Assembly: GCF_004217115.1 (NCBI RefSeq) | Contig: NZ_SHKN01000001.1 | Span: 561,781 to 625,780 of the forward strand | From: Ancylomarina subtilis | GTDB lineage: Bacteria > Bacteroidota > Bacteroidia > Bacteroidales > Marinifilaceae | Length of the DNA stretch: 64,000 nucleotides | Reading direction: 5' to 3' | Shown: one piece after another, positions 37,451 through 47,562 of the stretch | Numbering within the stretch: the stretch's first letter is position 1 | Layout of the letters: the number at the start of each line of letters is the position of its first letter | Notes under the pieces: generated by a model | What the model was told of the DNA's origin: nothing | The model's input: only the letters and a program-made list of their open reading frames with translations | Database searches by the model: none | Program-made: the position numbers and the translations under genes

Positions 37451-38857
37451 TTATTCGTTATAACCAAGAATATTCATCATATCATCAACACTTTGCTCGT
37501 TACGATAAACGTAATCTACAAAGTTGCCCGATTCATCCCGATCCACAATCACATGTTTAGGAGATGGAATCAAGCAATGTTTAATGCCACCGTATCCGGA
37601 AATAGAATCCTGATAGGCTCCCGTATGGAAGAAACCAATATATAGCGGTTCTTTTGCCTTAGGAGAAAAACGCGGAAGCATAATCTGTTGATTAAAGTCC
37701 TCTGAATTGTAATAGTCGGAATGATCACATGAAATACCACCAATATTAATTTTGGTGTAATCGTTATCCCATTTGTTAATAGGCAGTAGAATAAATTTCT
37801 CGTGGATAGACCATGCGTCTGGTATCGTATTCATCAATGAGTTGTTGATAATGTACCACAATTCATGATCGTTTTGTTGCTTTTGCTCAACCACCTCGAA
37901 AATAATAGCACCACTCTCACCTACGGTATATTTTCCGAATTCGGTATAAATATCCGGTTCGTGAACCCCTCCGTTATCACAGGCTTCCTTAATATTATTA
38001 ACGATTTCACGAATCATATATTCGTAATCGTACTCAAATCCCAGATGATTTCTAATTGGAAATCCACCTCCCAGATTTAAAGCATCCAGTGATGGTGATT
38101 CTTTTTTTAAGGCAACAAAAAGGTTAAGCGCCTTCTGAAATTCTCCCCAATAATAAAGACTGTCTTTAATACCTGAATCAACAAAAAAGTGAAGCATTTT
38201 CAATTCCACATTTTTATTATCTTTGATATGCGCATTAAAAAACTCAAGCATCTCTTCAGGGCGAATTCCTAATCGTGAAGTATAATAAGCCGATTGGGGC
38301 TCTTCATTAATTGCCATTCGAACGCCAATCTTAATTTTTCGTTTTCCAACTAATTTTTGCAGGCGGCCCATTTCGCTGGTACTATCAAGAATGATAACAC
38401 AGTTTTCAAATCCTGCATCAATCAACTTGATAATTTTGGCTAAATAGTCAGTGGTTTTATAACCGTTATGCACGATCGTACGAGTCTGATCCAATTCCCC
38501 TTTCTCATGGAGTTTTAAAATCAAATCGATATCGAAAGATGACGACGTTTCCAGATTAACGTTGTGCTTAAGTGCTTCACCAATCACATGATGAAAATGG
38601 CAGCACTTGGTGCAATAACAATAATGATACTTGCCTCTATAATGTGAGGCTTTAATAGCACGATTGAATAGATTTCGCGCTTTTTTGATTTGTTCTCCAA
38701 TCCGAGGTAAATAGATTAACCGGAAGGGTGTCCCGTATTTTTCAATTAAATATTTGATGGATACCCCATGAAAAGAAAGGTAACCCCCACGCAAATCAAA
38801 ACCTTCCTGAGGAAAATAATAGGTTTGCTCAATCAAATCAAAATATGTATTCTTCAT
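37451..38857 (-). CDS. speA: Arginine decarboxylase, short fold-III type
   Basis: 468 residues, alanine-racemase-fold PLP decarboxylase. YCYCTKCCHF carries the probable PLP lysine, HFFVDSG and DALNLGGGFPIRN the phosphate-binding glycines, and CDHSDYY plus GAYQDSISGYGGIKHCLIPSP the C-terminal active-site part. It is about 160 residues shorter than the classical biosynthetic SpeA but resembles the short forms of Bacteroidota. Followed by speB, it would start arginine to agmatine to putrescine conversion. Confidence 0.85.
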   Translation of the reverse strand: MKNTYFDLIEQTYYFPQEGFDLRGGYLSFHGVSIKYLIEKYGTPFRLIYLPRIGEQIKKARNLFNRAIKASHYRGKYHYCYCTKCCHFHHVIGEALKHNVNLETSSSFDIDLILKLHEKGELDQTRTIVHNGYKTTDYLAKIIKLIDAGFENCVIILDSTSEMGRLQKLVGKRKIKIGVRMAINEEPQSAYYTSRLGIRPEEMLEFFNAHIKDNKNVELKMLHFFVDSGIKDSLYYWGEFQKALNLFVALKKESPSLDALNLGGGFPIRNHLGFEYDYEYMIREIVNNIKEACDNGGVHEPDIYTEFGKYTVGESGAIIFEVVEQKQQNDHELWYIINNSLMNTIPDAWSIHEKFILLPINKWDNDYTKINIGGISCDHSDYYNSEDFNQQIMLPRFSPKAKEPLYIGFFHTGAYQDSISGYGGIKHCLIPSPKHVIVDRDESGNFVDYVYRNEQSVDDMMNILGYNE

Positions 38858-39034
38858 TTACACCATAAAAAATAAGATCGTTTTATAAAAAAGTGAGCGA
38901 ATATATGCTTTTTTTTAATCGCTTGTTTCTCTCTCAAATATTTTTGAGCAATTTTTGTTGTGTTACAAGATAAAATTATTCTTTGAACTTACATCTAATC
39001 TTTTTTCTTTAATATATAAAAAACAATATTCTAA

Positions 39035-39547
39035 ATGGAAATCAGACAAGCCACTTCTGACGATGCACTCAATATTAAATACTTAAAAACGCAAGTTTGG
39101 TTACACACCTACGCAACCAGGGGTATCTCTACCGATTATTCAGAATATTTAGATGGCGATTTTACTGTTGAAAATTGTTTGAAAAAAATTGAAAATAAGC
39201 ATACATTTTGTTTGGTGGCAAAACAAGATGGCTTTCTAATTGGATATTGCGAATTGGATTATACGGCTACATATCCTGAGAGTAAACAAAACACTGCAGA
39301 AATGACCGTTTTGTATGTATCTGAACATTTTCATGAACAAGGTATAGGAAAAGCCCTCCTTATTGAAGCCGAAAAGCAACTTGTATCTTTAGGCAGGTAT
39401 ACATACTGGCTGTCTTGTTTTATTGAAAATCAGAATGCCATTGACTTTTATAAACATCTGGACTTTAAATCGAATGCTTCAATCTTTTTCTCCATGAATG
39501 ATCAGCAATACGAGAACCTTGTTTTTCTGAAAGAAATTAGAATGTAA
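39035..39547 (+). CDS. GNAT-family N-acetyltransferase
   Basis: 170 residues. MEIRQATSDDALNIKYLKTQVW is the usual GNAT start, and VLYVSEHFHEQGIGKALLIEAEKQL holds the acetyl-CoA pyrophosphate loop (QGIGKAL). The ending NAIDFYKHLDFK is the family's C-terminal motif. The acceptor is unknown. It is divergent from speA; with polyamine genes nearby, spermidine acetylation is possible but unproven. Confidence 0.88.
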   Translation: MEIRQATSDDALNIKYLKTQVWLHTYATRGISTDYSEYLDGDFTVENCLKKIENKHTFCLVAKQDGFLIGYCELDYTATYPESKQNTAEMTVLYVSEHFHEQGIGKALLIEAEKQLVSLGRYTYWLSCFIENQNAIDFYKHLDFKSNASIFFSMNDQQYENLVFLKEIRM

Positions 39548-39756
39548 TAGCTAGCTGATGTGTTGCTCAACTGTCTTTATAAACACTGTATTTTATGAAT
39601 TGAATACAGGTCTCCCTCTTCTCATCACAAAAATGGTCTGAGGCTTGCTATTTCGGATAAAAACATCTTATTTTGCGAAAGCTTATTTTGATCGATTCCA
39701 GATAATGCAAAATCGATCATATATGAACTGAAGTTTCAAAAAACAAGACAAAATAA

Positions 39757-40401
39757 ATGAATTCGCATAAAGTTATCAGCATCAGAAATCTGACTCCATC
39801 AACTTATATTATTCGCATGGAGAAAAAGGATTTTACATTTAAAACAGGACAGTACATCACCCTTGGTTTTAGTGGCAGTATAGACCGTAGGGAGTATTCA
39901 ATATACAGTGCAGAGCAAGATAATTACCTGGAAGTACTAATCAAGGAAGTGGAAGATGGTTTGCTTTCGAAAAGACTAAAGAAATGCAAACCAGGTGACG
40001 AATTGGATGTGGATGGCGCATTTGGCCATTTTTCATTGAAAGATGATGAAATTAAATCCAAGAAATTCATGTTTATCAGTACTGGGACAGGGATCTCTCC
40101 CATTCACAGTTTTATACATACGCATCCGGAAATGGATTACACCCTTTTGCATGGTATTCGTCACAAAGAAGAAGCCTATGAAAGAGAATCATACGACCCG
40201 AATCGCTACATTTTATGTACTTCAGGTGAAAATACAGGCGATTTTAACGGTCGTGTAACCGAATATCTTCTTAAAAACCCCGTATCACCAGATACAATCT
40301 GTTATCTTTGCGGAAATTGTCACATGATTTACGAAGCCTATGATATCCTTGAAAAACAAGGTATCAAGCTAGGCCCTATTCATACCGAAGTTTATTTTTA
40401 A
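39757..40401 (+). CDS. Ferredoxin-NADP reductase-like flavoprotein
   Basis: 214 residues. FKTGQYITLGF and RREYSIYS form the FAD site (RxYS). LDVDGAFGHFSL, FISTGTGISPIHSFI (NADP loop) and a C-terminal YLCGNCHMIYEAYDIL complete a two-domain FNR. No iron-sulfur module is fused. It passes electrons between NAD(P)H and a one-electron carrier such as ferredoxin or flavodoxin. The miaB-type gene starts 97 bases downstream; both iron-sulfur radical enzymes after it would need a reductant, which is only suggestive. Confidence 0.85.
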   Translation: MNSHKVISIRNLTPSTYIIRMEKKDFTFKTGQYITLGFSGSIDRREYSIYSAEQDNYLEVLIKEVEDGLLSKRLKKCKPGDELDVDGAFGHFSLKDDEIKSKKFMFISTGTGISPIHSFIHTHPEMDYTLLHGIRHKEEAYERESYDPNRYILCTSGENTGDFNGRVTEYLLKNPVSPDTICYLCGNCHMIYEAYDILEKQGIKLGPIHTEVYF

Positions 40402-40498
40402 GTCAATACACATGACAAGTTAAATCACTTATGAATTGGGATTCGTAAATTTATTTGATGGTTATTGAATCATCGCATCAACAAATAATCAGATTGAA

Positions 40499-41824
40499 AT
40501 GAAATATCATCTAATATCACTGGGTTGTCAAATGAATGCTTCTGATGGAGAGCGCGTTAGAACCGTGATTGAACAAATGGGTTATACCTGGACTGAGGAA
40601 GAAACTGAGGCTAATTTAATTGGTATTCTGGCCTGTTCGGTACGACAAAATGCCATCGATAAGGTTTATTCTAAAATAGCGAAATGGAATCGATGGAAAA
40701 ACCGTTCCAACCTGATCACATTTGTTTCGGGTTGTGTTTTGCCTTCTGATCATGAAAAGTTTTTAAAGCTTTTTGATATTATCTTTCAGATGAAAGATTT
40801 GCCAAACTTACCGGAGATGATTCATCAGTATGGGATCACAACACCAAACGGAATTCAAAATGGATTTGATACTCATAACGACAATATTTCTGAGTTCTGG
40901 AATGTGAAACCCGATTATGCTTCCGATTTCGAAGCCTTTGTGCCCATCCAGAATGGTTGTGACAAATTTTGTTCTTTTTGCGCAGTTCCTTATACTCGAG
41001 GGCGTGAAGTATCACGACCATCATTAGAGATTCTAGAAGAGGTTAAATCTCTGGTTGAAAGGGGTTATAAGTCCATTACTCTCTTAGGACAAAATGTGAA
41101 CTCTTATGGTTTGGATAAACCTGATACTGAAATCATGTTCCCCGAATTGCTTCGTCGGATTGGTGAAATGGGGAATCAATTAGGAACCGAATTTTGGGTC
41201 TATTTTACTTCGCCTCACCCTCGTGATATGACCGATGAAGTGATTGAAGTAATTGCCCAATACAAGTGCCTGGCTAAACAAATTCATTTACCGCTTCAGT
41301 CTGGTGACGATAAGCTTTTGATTGCGATGAATCGTAAACATGGACTTGAAAAATACCGTCAATCTGTATCAACCATTCGTCGTCTGATTCCTGAAGCGAC
41401 CCTTTTTACTGATATTATTGTGGGGTTTACGGGTGAAAGCGATGAACAATTTGATGCGACTCGTGCTGCAATGAAAGAGTTTGATTTTAATATGGCTTAT
41501 ATTGCTAAATATTCACCTCGTCCTGGAGCACTCAGCCATCGTTGGTTCGATTCAGTCCCTCTTGAAGTGAAGAAAAATCGCCATCAGGTTTTAACTGAAG
41601 ATCTAAAACTGACCTCAAGAAGTTATAACGAAAGCATGATTGGTAAAATCTTCAGGGTTTTGGTGAAAGGTCATGCAAAACACGAAGGCTACCTGGCCGG
41701 GATGACAGAAGGTAAAATTAACGTTCGCTTTCTGAGTGAGAATACAGATTTAATTGGACAAATTGTTGATGTTAAGATTAAATCAGCAACTGATTTTTCT
41801 GTAGAGGGAGATCTTATCGATTAA
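40499..41824 (+). CDS. miaB: MiaB-family tRNA methylthiotransferase
   Basis: 441 residues, methylthiotransferase: N-terminal cluster cysteines in SLGCQMNASD, LACSVRQ and SGCVLP; radical SAM motif CDKFCSFC; IHLPLQSGDDKLLIAMNRKH; C-terminal TRAM domain. MiaB adds the methylthio group to isopentenyl-A37 of tRNA. The N-terminal third deviates from typical Bacteroidota MiaB (ACSVRQNAIDKV), so it could be a paralogue with another tRNA target. It precedes mtaB by 51 bases. Confidence 0.8.
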   Translation: MKYHLISLGCQMNASDGERVRTVIEQMGYTWTEEETEANLIGILACSVRQNAIDKVYSKIAKWNRWKNRSNLITFVSGCVLPSDHEKFLKLFDIIFQMKDLPNLPEMIHQYGITTPNGIQNGFDTHNDNISEFWNVKPDYASDFEAFVPIQNGCDKFCSFCAVPYTRGREVSRPSLEILEEVKSLVERGYKSITLLGQNVNSYGLDKPDTEIMFPELLRRIGEMGNQLGTEFWVYFTSPHPRDMTDEVIEVIAQYKCLAKQIHLPLQSGDDKLLIAMNRKHGLEKYRQSVSTIRRLIPEATLFTDIIVGFTGESDEQFDATRAAMKEFDFNMAYIAKYSPRPGALSHRWFDSVPLEVKKNRHQVLTEDLKLTSRSYNESMIGKIFRVLVKGHAKHEGYLAGMTEGKINVRFLSENTDLIGQIVDVKIKSATDFSVEGDLID

Positions 41825-41875
41825 TTTTAGAATAGCTAAGCGTTCTGAAAAAGAATGCTAACAATATAGAATAAA

Positions 41876-43156
41876 ATGAAAACAATAGCCTTTAAAACAT
41901 TAGGTTGCCGTCTGAATCAGTATGAAACAGATGCTCTGGCATCTACCTTTCAGAACAACAACTTCAAGTTGGTTGATTTTGAAAGTGAAGCTGATGTTTA
42001 TGTGATTAACTCTTGCACGGTTACACACCAGAGCGATCACAAATCGCGTAACTTTATCAGTCAGGCCAATCGTCGAAATAAGGATTCCGTTTTGGTTGTA
42101 ACAGGCTGTATGGCCAATAATGCCAAAGAAGAGTTAGAAAGTAGGGATGAAATCAATTACGTGCTTGAAAACGATAATAAATCGGCTTTGTTCTCATTGG
42201 TTGATTCACATTTTAAAGGCGAATTAAAACATCCGTCACAACTCGATAAGGATCTTTTTGCTTACGGGGCTACAGAAAAAGGTTTTCACACCCGAAGCAT
42301 GATTAAAATTCAGGATGGATGCGATAACTTCTGCACGTTTTGTATCATTCCATCTGTACGCGGTCGTGCCAAAAGCCGTCCTTTTCAGGCCATTCTCGAT
42401 AATGTGAAGGACGTGATTGATCAAGGAGCCAAAGAGGTTGTGATTACCGGTGTGAATATTGGTCGTTATGAATTTGAAAATTACAAATTTGATGATCTGA
42501 TTGAGGCTATTCTGAATTTGGATGGTGATTTCCGTCTACGAATTTCTTCGCTTGAACCCGATGGTTTTGGGGATAAATTCCTAAGCTTATTGTCACACCC
42601 TAAAATGACGCCTCACCTGCACCTTTGCCTGCAGTCAGGCTCTGATGAAGTGCTTTTGAAAATGCGCCGAATGTATACTACCAAAACTTTTAAGAACACC
42701 GTTGAGAAAGTTAGGTCTATTCGACCTGATTTCAATTTCACTACTGACATTATCATCGGTTTTCCGGGTGAAAGCGAAGCTGACTTCGCAGAAAGTTGTG
42801 ATATGATCAAGAACCTTGAGTTTGGTCACGTACACGCTTTTAAATACTCCATTCGTAAGGGAACTCGGGCTGAAAGAATGCACGATCAGATTCCTGAGAA
42901 AATGAAGACGGAAAGAAGTGAGGTGTTAAGAGGTATTGCTGAGGACAGCAAATTGAATTACAGAAGCCTGTTTATTGGTAAGATTCAGCGAGTTCTTGTT
43001 GAAAATATAAATGGGAATATTGCTAAAGGTTATGGAGAGCATTATGTTCCGGTTCAGTTCCAAGGTGAGAACCTGAAGAAAAACACATTTTATAATGTGT
43101 TGATAAAAGAGATTATGCCTGAAAATGATAATTTATTGCTGGGAGAATTACTTTAA
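41876..43156 (+). CDS. mtaB: tRNA t6A37 methylthiotransferase
   Basis: 426 residues. TLGCRLNQYETDAL at the N-terminus is diagnostic of MtaB, followed by INSCTVTHQSD and VVTGCMAN with the other two cluster cysteines. Radical SAM motif CDNFCTFC with IPSVRGRAKSRP. TRAM-like C-terminus. It converts t6A37 to ms2t6A37 in ANN-decoding tRNAs. Follows miaB on the same strand. Confidence 0.93.
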   Translation: MKTIAFKTLGCRLNQYETDALASTFQNNNFKLVDFESEADVYVINSCTVTHQSDHKSRNFISQANRRNKDSVLVVTGCMANNAKEELESRDEINYVLENDNKSALFSLVDSHFKGELKHPSQLDKDLFAYGATEKGFHTRSMIKIQDGCDNFCTFCIIPSVRGRAKSRPFQAILDNVKDVIDQGAKEVVITGVNIGRYEFENYKFDDLIEAILNLDGDFRLRISSLEPDGFGDKFLSLLSHPKMTPHLHLCLQSGSDEVLLKMRRMYTTKTFKNTVEKVRSIRPDFNFTTDIIIGFPGESEADFAESCDMIKNLEFGHVHAFKYSIRKGTRAERMHDQIPEKMKTERSEVLRGIAEDSKLNYRSLFIGKIQRVLVENINGNIAKGYGEHYVPVQFQGENLKKNTFYNVLIKEIMPENDNLLLGELL

Positions 43157-43181
43157 TTCTCTGACAGGAATATCTAACATT

Positions 43182-43559
43182 TTATTTAACACCCTGGAAG
43201 ATAACTGAATCCAGAGCTACAATTTGATCATCCAGAAGGACTTTGATTTTAACACAAAGTTCTTCGGTTGTTCTGACATTTAATCTAGATTCGGAAAGAG
43301 CATAAACAGACCGTTTCAATGCTAATATTTTACCTTTTTCAAGAGTCTTTTGCTTCTTAATTCTACTGCGACTGAATGTTTCCAATTCATAATTCAAAAA
43401 AACATTCTTTTCTCCGGTGTTTTCAATTTTTGCTTTAACAGATAAAGCATCTAATTCCCCTTCTATCTCAACCCATGCCTTTATCTGATGTTCTTTAGGC
43501 GCAGAATTAAGCCCAAATACAGATAAAAAGTGGAACAGTATGAGGAATTTACAGATCAT
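43182..43559 (-). CDS. Small exported beta-sandwich protein, possibly CsgH-like
   Basis: 125 residues. Signal peptide at 1-20. The mature part (WVEIEGELDALSVKAKIENTGEKNVFLNYELETF, then SRSRIKKQKTLEKGK and SVYALSESRLNV) has the strand pattern of small immunoglobulin-like chaperones such as CsgH of curli systems. No csg genes are beside it, so the link is weak. It is convergent with mtaB, 25 bases apart with no obvious terminator. Confidence 0.5.
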   Translation of the reverse strand: MICKFLILFHFLSVFGLNSAPKEHQIKAWVEIEGELDALSVKAKIENTGEKNVFLNYELETFSRSRIKKQKTLEKGKILALKRSVYALSESRLNVRTTEELCVKIKVLLDDQIVALDSVIFQGVK

Positions 43560-43785
43560 AGATAAAGATTGAATAAAATGTTAGTATAAAAATAGATAAG
43601 ATTGACATAAGTATTGCTAAGTTTTACAATATATTTATCAACGATATACACATTTTTATCAATAAATATTTTACTCGTCTTTGATTATGAATTGTTTGTC
43701 ATAGATTATCAAAAAAAATGAAGATCTCAATTCTCATATAGAACTGACTATCTTCATATTGACATTTAAAGGACAGATGAATTTA

Positions 43786-44577
43786 CTATGCAACAAAACT
43801 GGAATAATCCGCATTTAAAAAGCGACGCAATTCTTCCGTACTGATTCTGACCTTAATTTTTCCACCCATAATATAGGAGATATTACCAGTTTCCTCCGAA
43901 ACAATAATCACATGTGCATCGGTCATTTGGCTGATACCTATCCCCGATCTGTGTCGCAAACCAAGACTACCCGGAATATTGGGGTTATCTGAGACAGGTA
44001 GTATACAACGTGCGGCAAGGATACGATTGTTATCCAAAATTAATGCCCCATCATGTAAAGGGGAGTTTTTATAAAAGATCGATTCTAATAAGCTAGATGA
44101 AATACGGGCCTTTATTATTTGTCCTGTTTCAGCAAAACTATATAAATCAGTTCGTTTCGTAATCACAATCAGAGCCCCTGTTTTCGTATTAGACATATCC
44201 TCACAAGCCTCAATAATAGCATCAATTTCATTGTCTTTAATTGATTTATCATCTACAGCCAACCATTTTTCGAAAGAAAACTTTTGGCTAAAATTATAAC
44301 GAGACCCCAAATGAAGCAGGAATTTCCTTACCTCCTGCTGAAACACGATAATTAAGGCAATAACACCAACTCCTATAAACTGTCCAAGGATACTACCTAG
44401 CAGTTCCATATTGAGGGCCTTTACAAATAGCCACATCAGATAAAATAAAAACAGGCCTACAAAAATATTGATCGCTACAGTTCCTCGTATCAGCATATAA
44501 ACCTGATACAGCAAGAAAGCCACCAATAAAATATCCAGGACATCGAAAAAACTTAGCGTTATAAAAGCTAGGGGCAT
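43786..44577 (-). CDS. cdaA: Diadenylate cyclase CdaA
   Basis: 263 residues. Three N-terminal membrane helices precede a DAC (DisA_N) domain with HDGALI and LRHRSGIG, the DGA and RHR motifs that bind ATP. It makes c-di-AMP, which controls potassium and osmolyte balance and cell-wall homeostasis. In Bacteroidota the gene commonly sits beside folP, as here (115 bases downstream of it on the same strand). Confidence 0.95.
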   Translation of the reverse strand: MPLAFITLSFFDVLDILLVAFLLYQVYMLIRGTVAINIFVGLFLFYLMWLFVKALNMELLGSILGQFIGVGVIALIIVFQQEVRKFLLHLGSRYNFSQKFSFEKWLAVDDKSIKDNEIDAIIEACEDMSNTKTGALIVITKRTDLYSFAETGQIIKARISSSLLESIFYKNSPLHDGALILDNNRILAARCILPVSDNPNIPGSLGLRHRSGIGISQMTDAHVIIVSEETGNISYIMGGKIKVRISTEELRRFLNADYSSFVA

Positions 44578-44691
44578 ATGTGAAATATTAGGCTAATTAT
44601 GACTTTAGAATATGAAAAGCAGCTTATTTGAAAGTGTTTTCTTAACAAAAATAGAAATTTATAATAGATAATCCTTTATAGATAAGCTCAA

Positions 44692-45561
44692 TTATTTCAT
44701 CAACATCTGATTGTAGATTTTTACGCATTCAACCGCCTCTTTTACATCATGAACACGTAAAATATGAGCACCTCCCAAAAGAGCAACCATATTCAAGGCT
44801 GTTGTGCCATTCAAACTATCTTTGGCTTCACCACCCAGAAGTTTGTAAATCACCGATTTACGTGAGATTCCAATCAGTAAAGGTAGATTAAGCGCCTTGA
44901 AGGCTTCCAGTTGAGACATGATTTGGTAGTTATGCTCCAGTGTCTTACCAAAACCAAAACCAGGATCTAGAATGATCTGTTTTGCGCCTAGGGCGTTCAA
45001 TTGTTTCACTCGTTCTTCAAAAAACATGACTAATTCAGCCATAAGATCTTTGTAGACCGCTTGTGACTGCATGGTTTGAGGTGTGCCTTTGATGTGCATC
45101 ATGATGTATGGCACATTTAGTTCGGCAACGGTTGCAAACATATGATCATCCATTGTTCCTCCGGAAATGTCATTCACAATACAAGAACCAAATTCCCCAA
45201 CAACTCTGCTCACCAGTTCCGACCGAAACGTATCAATCGACAAAATCACATCAGGCAATTCTTTTCGAATAATTGCCAATGCCGGTTGCATTCTTCTCCA
45301 CTCCTCTTCAACATCAATATCTTTGGCACCCGGACGCGTTGAATATGCTCCCAAGTCGATAATATCAGCACCTTCAGAAATAATTTGCCTGGCTCGTTTT
45401 AAAATTGAATTGGCATCAATATACTGACCACCATCAAAAAAGGAATCGGGTGTTAAATTCAAAATCCCCATAACCAAAGGTTTATCAAAAGATATTAAAT
45501 TCTTACCACACATAATTGATTCGATCTTCTGATTTGAAGGATTTGTTTTATATTTTTGCAT
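44692..45561 (-). CDS. folP: Dihydropteroate synthase
   Basis: 289 residues from the ATG at 45561; the longer frame to 45654 adds a non-conserved hydrophobic stretch. Motifs: MGILNLTPDSFFDGG, DLGAYSTRPGA, SIDTFRSELV, VNDISGG and DPGFGFGKTLEHN. It joins para-aminobenzoate to the pterin diphosphate and is the sulfonamide target. Co-directional with cdaA. Confidence 0.95.
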   Translation of the reverse strand: MQKYKTNPSNQKIESIMCGKNLISFDKPLVMGILNLTPDSFFDGGQYIDANSILKRARQIISEGADIIDLGAYSTRPGAKDIDVEEEWRRMQPALAIIRKELPDVILSIDTFRSELVSRVVGEFGSCIVNDISGGTMDDHMFATVAELNVPYIMMHIKGTPQTMQSQAVYKDLMAELVMFFEERVKQLNALGAKQIILDPGFGFGKTLEHNYQIMSQLEAFKALNLPLLIGISRKSVIYKLLGGEAKDSLNGTTALNMVALLGGAHILRVHDVKEAVECVKIYNQMLMK

Positions 45562-45704
45562 GTGATGGCTATTTTCGTTAATAATTGAACAAAAATAAAA
45601 GAAAATTGTCAAAGCACTCGACTTGTCGTGACTTATGGCGTTTTTATTATTCATTTAGATTATCAAAATAGACTGATTCATTAAAAATTAAGCTTCACTT
45701 ATAG

Positions 45705-46274
45705 ATGACTACAATAGAACAAACTCAAAAATCCAATATGACAACCAACGAGCAATACGATAGCATTATCAAGATTTGTACTGATATCTATACCAAGAAA
45801 ATGAAAGATTATGGTACTGCATGGCGTATTTTACGTCCGACTTCTCTGACGGATCAGATTTATATCAAAGCGCAGCGTATTCGTAGCATCGAGGAAAAAG
45901 GGATGAGTAAGATTGAGGATGATATTCGCTCTGAGTTTATTGGTATTGTAAACTATTGTATCATGGGAATCATTCAGCTTGAGCTCGGACCTTCCGATCA
46001 GGCATTAGAGCATGACAAAGCTTTAGAACTCTATAATACATACTTTCAGGAAGCTAAAAGCTTGATGGAAAAGAAAAATCATGATTACGATGAAGCCTGG
46101 AGAAGCATGAGAGTGTCCTCTTATACCGACCTGATTTTGATGAAGATTAATAGAACCAAGCAAATTGAAGATAATAAAGGAAAAACGATTATTTCAGAAG
46201 GGATTGATGCCAATTACTACGATATGATCAACTATTCGGTATTTGGATTAATTAAATTGGAATTTGGTGAATAA
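45705..46274 (+). CDS. DUF1599 protein, internal duplication
   Basis: 189 residues with two clear tandem repeats: KKMKDYGTAWRILRPTSLTDQI ... IVNYCIMGIIQLELG and KKNHDYDEAWRSMRVSSYTDLI ... MINYSVFGLIKLEFG. Each is the DUF1599 (nucleotide-modification-associated domain 1) motif, with DYxxAWR conserved. Exact function unknown. It begins the conserved Bacteroidota operon DUF1599 - BT_3928-like - tpiA. Confidence 0.85.
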   Translation: MTTIEQTQKSNMTTNEQYDSIIKICTDIYTKKMKDYGTAWRILRPTSLTDQIYIKAQRIRSIEEKGMSKIEDDIRSEFIGIVNYCIMGIIQLELGPSDQALEHDKALELYNTYFQEAKSLMEKKNHDYDEAWRSMRVSSYTDLILMKINRTKQIEDNKGKTIISEGIDANYYDMINYSVFGLIKLEFGE

Positions 46275-46313
46275 AAACGATTTGAATCAACACACCCAAA
46301 AGTAAATATTTGA

Positions 46314-47546
46314 ATGAGTTTATTAAGATCTGTAAGCCGCCTTTTAGTCGGTTCCCTTTTTATATTTTCTGGTTTTGTTAAAGCCATTGATCCTATGGGA
46401 TCGACCTTTAAGTTTAAAGATTATTTCTTGGCTTTTGGAATGGATTCATTGACAGGCCTTGCCTTTACAATGGCAATTATCCTTTCGACTCTCGAATTCA
46501 GTGTGGGGATGCTAATTTTATTTAATGTGTATAAAAAAAGTGCATCATGGCTGGCACTTCTGTTCATGTTATTTTTCACACCCCTTACCCTGATATTGGC
46601 TCTCACGAATCCTGTGACAGATTGCGGCTGCTTTGGCGACGCATTGATATTAACGAACTGGGAAACGTTCGGAAAAAATATTATTATTTTAGCTTTTACC
46701 CTTGTGGTATTCTACACCCGTAAATTGGAAAAAGACAAAAGCTCTAAACTTACTCAGAATCTCTTGCTTGCCTTTTCATTAACGATTGCATTAGGCTGTT
46801 CTTATTACTCCTACCGTCATTTACCCTTTATCGATTTTAGACCCTATCATATTGGAGCCAATATTCAAGAAAGCATGACTATTCCTGAAGGAGCACCGGC
46901 TGACGAATACCAGTCCATTTTTAAATACGAAAAAAATGGGGTCATTAAGGAGTTTGATGAAAGCAATTACCCTTGGCAGGATTCCAGCTGGACTTATGTT
47001 GATGTCGAACAGATTAAAATTAAAGAAGGCTATAAAGCGCCTATTCACGATTTCTCCATTTCTAACGAAGAATCGGGTGATATTACCGAGCAAGTTCTAA
47101 ATGACGCTTCCTACACCTTTTTATTGGTCAGTCGCCAACTTAATGAAATGAAGCTTACAAATCTGAAAGAAATTGATGAATTGGCAGCATGGTGTAGAAA
47201 TCACAAATACAATTTCATCTGCTTAACGGCCTCTACAGATGATGAAATCAATACGTTTAAAGAAAAGAACAATGCGTTCTATGATTTTTATGCTACTGAT
47301 GAGATTCAGCTGAAAACCATTATTCGTTCCAATCCCGGACTCGTTCTTTTACAAAATGGAACGATTTTAAACAAATGGCATTGGCGAGATATACCAAAAA
47401 CAACAGAAATAAAGGCTAATTTAGCAGCCTATTCAATAACACAACATCAAACACTGACTAATAAATTAGTTATTTTAAGTATTACAACAACTTTATTGCT
47501 TTTAATCGGATGCTTCCTTATACTAAAATTTCGATTTAAGCTTTAA
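46314..47546 (+). CDS. DoxX/MauE-like membrane protein (BT_3928 family)
   Basis: 410 residues. Residues 1-150 form four DoxX-like membrane helices with the redox motif [10 protein letters not shown] following soluble domain (160-385, [25 protein letters not shown]) resembles a thioredoxin-like fold and the protein ends in a final helix. Its role is probably in envelope redox chemistry, inferred from CGCFGD. It is 39 bases after the DUF1599 gene and 16 before tpiA. Confidence 0.85.
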   Translation: MSLLRSVSRLLVGSLFIFSGFVKAIDPMGSTFKFKDYFLAFGMDSLTGLAFTMAIILSTLEFSVGMLILFNVYKKSASWLALLFMLFFTPLTLILALTNPVTDCGCFGDALILTNWETFGKNIIILAFTLVVFYTRKLEKDKSSKLTQNLLLAFSLTIALGCSYYSYRHLPFIDFRPYHIGANIQESMTIPEGAPADEYQSIFKYEKNGVIKEFDESNYPWQDSSWTYVDVEQIKIKEGYKAPIHDFSISNEESGDITEQVLNDASYTFLLVSRQLNEMKLTNLKEIDELAAWCRNHKYNFICLTASTDDEINTFKEKNNAFYDFYATDEIQLKTIIRSNPGLVLLQNGTILNKWHWRDIPKTTEIKANLAAYSITQHQTLTNKLVILSITTTLLLLIGCFLILKFRFKL

Positions 47547-47562
47547 AAAACAGATGACAGTT

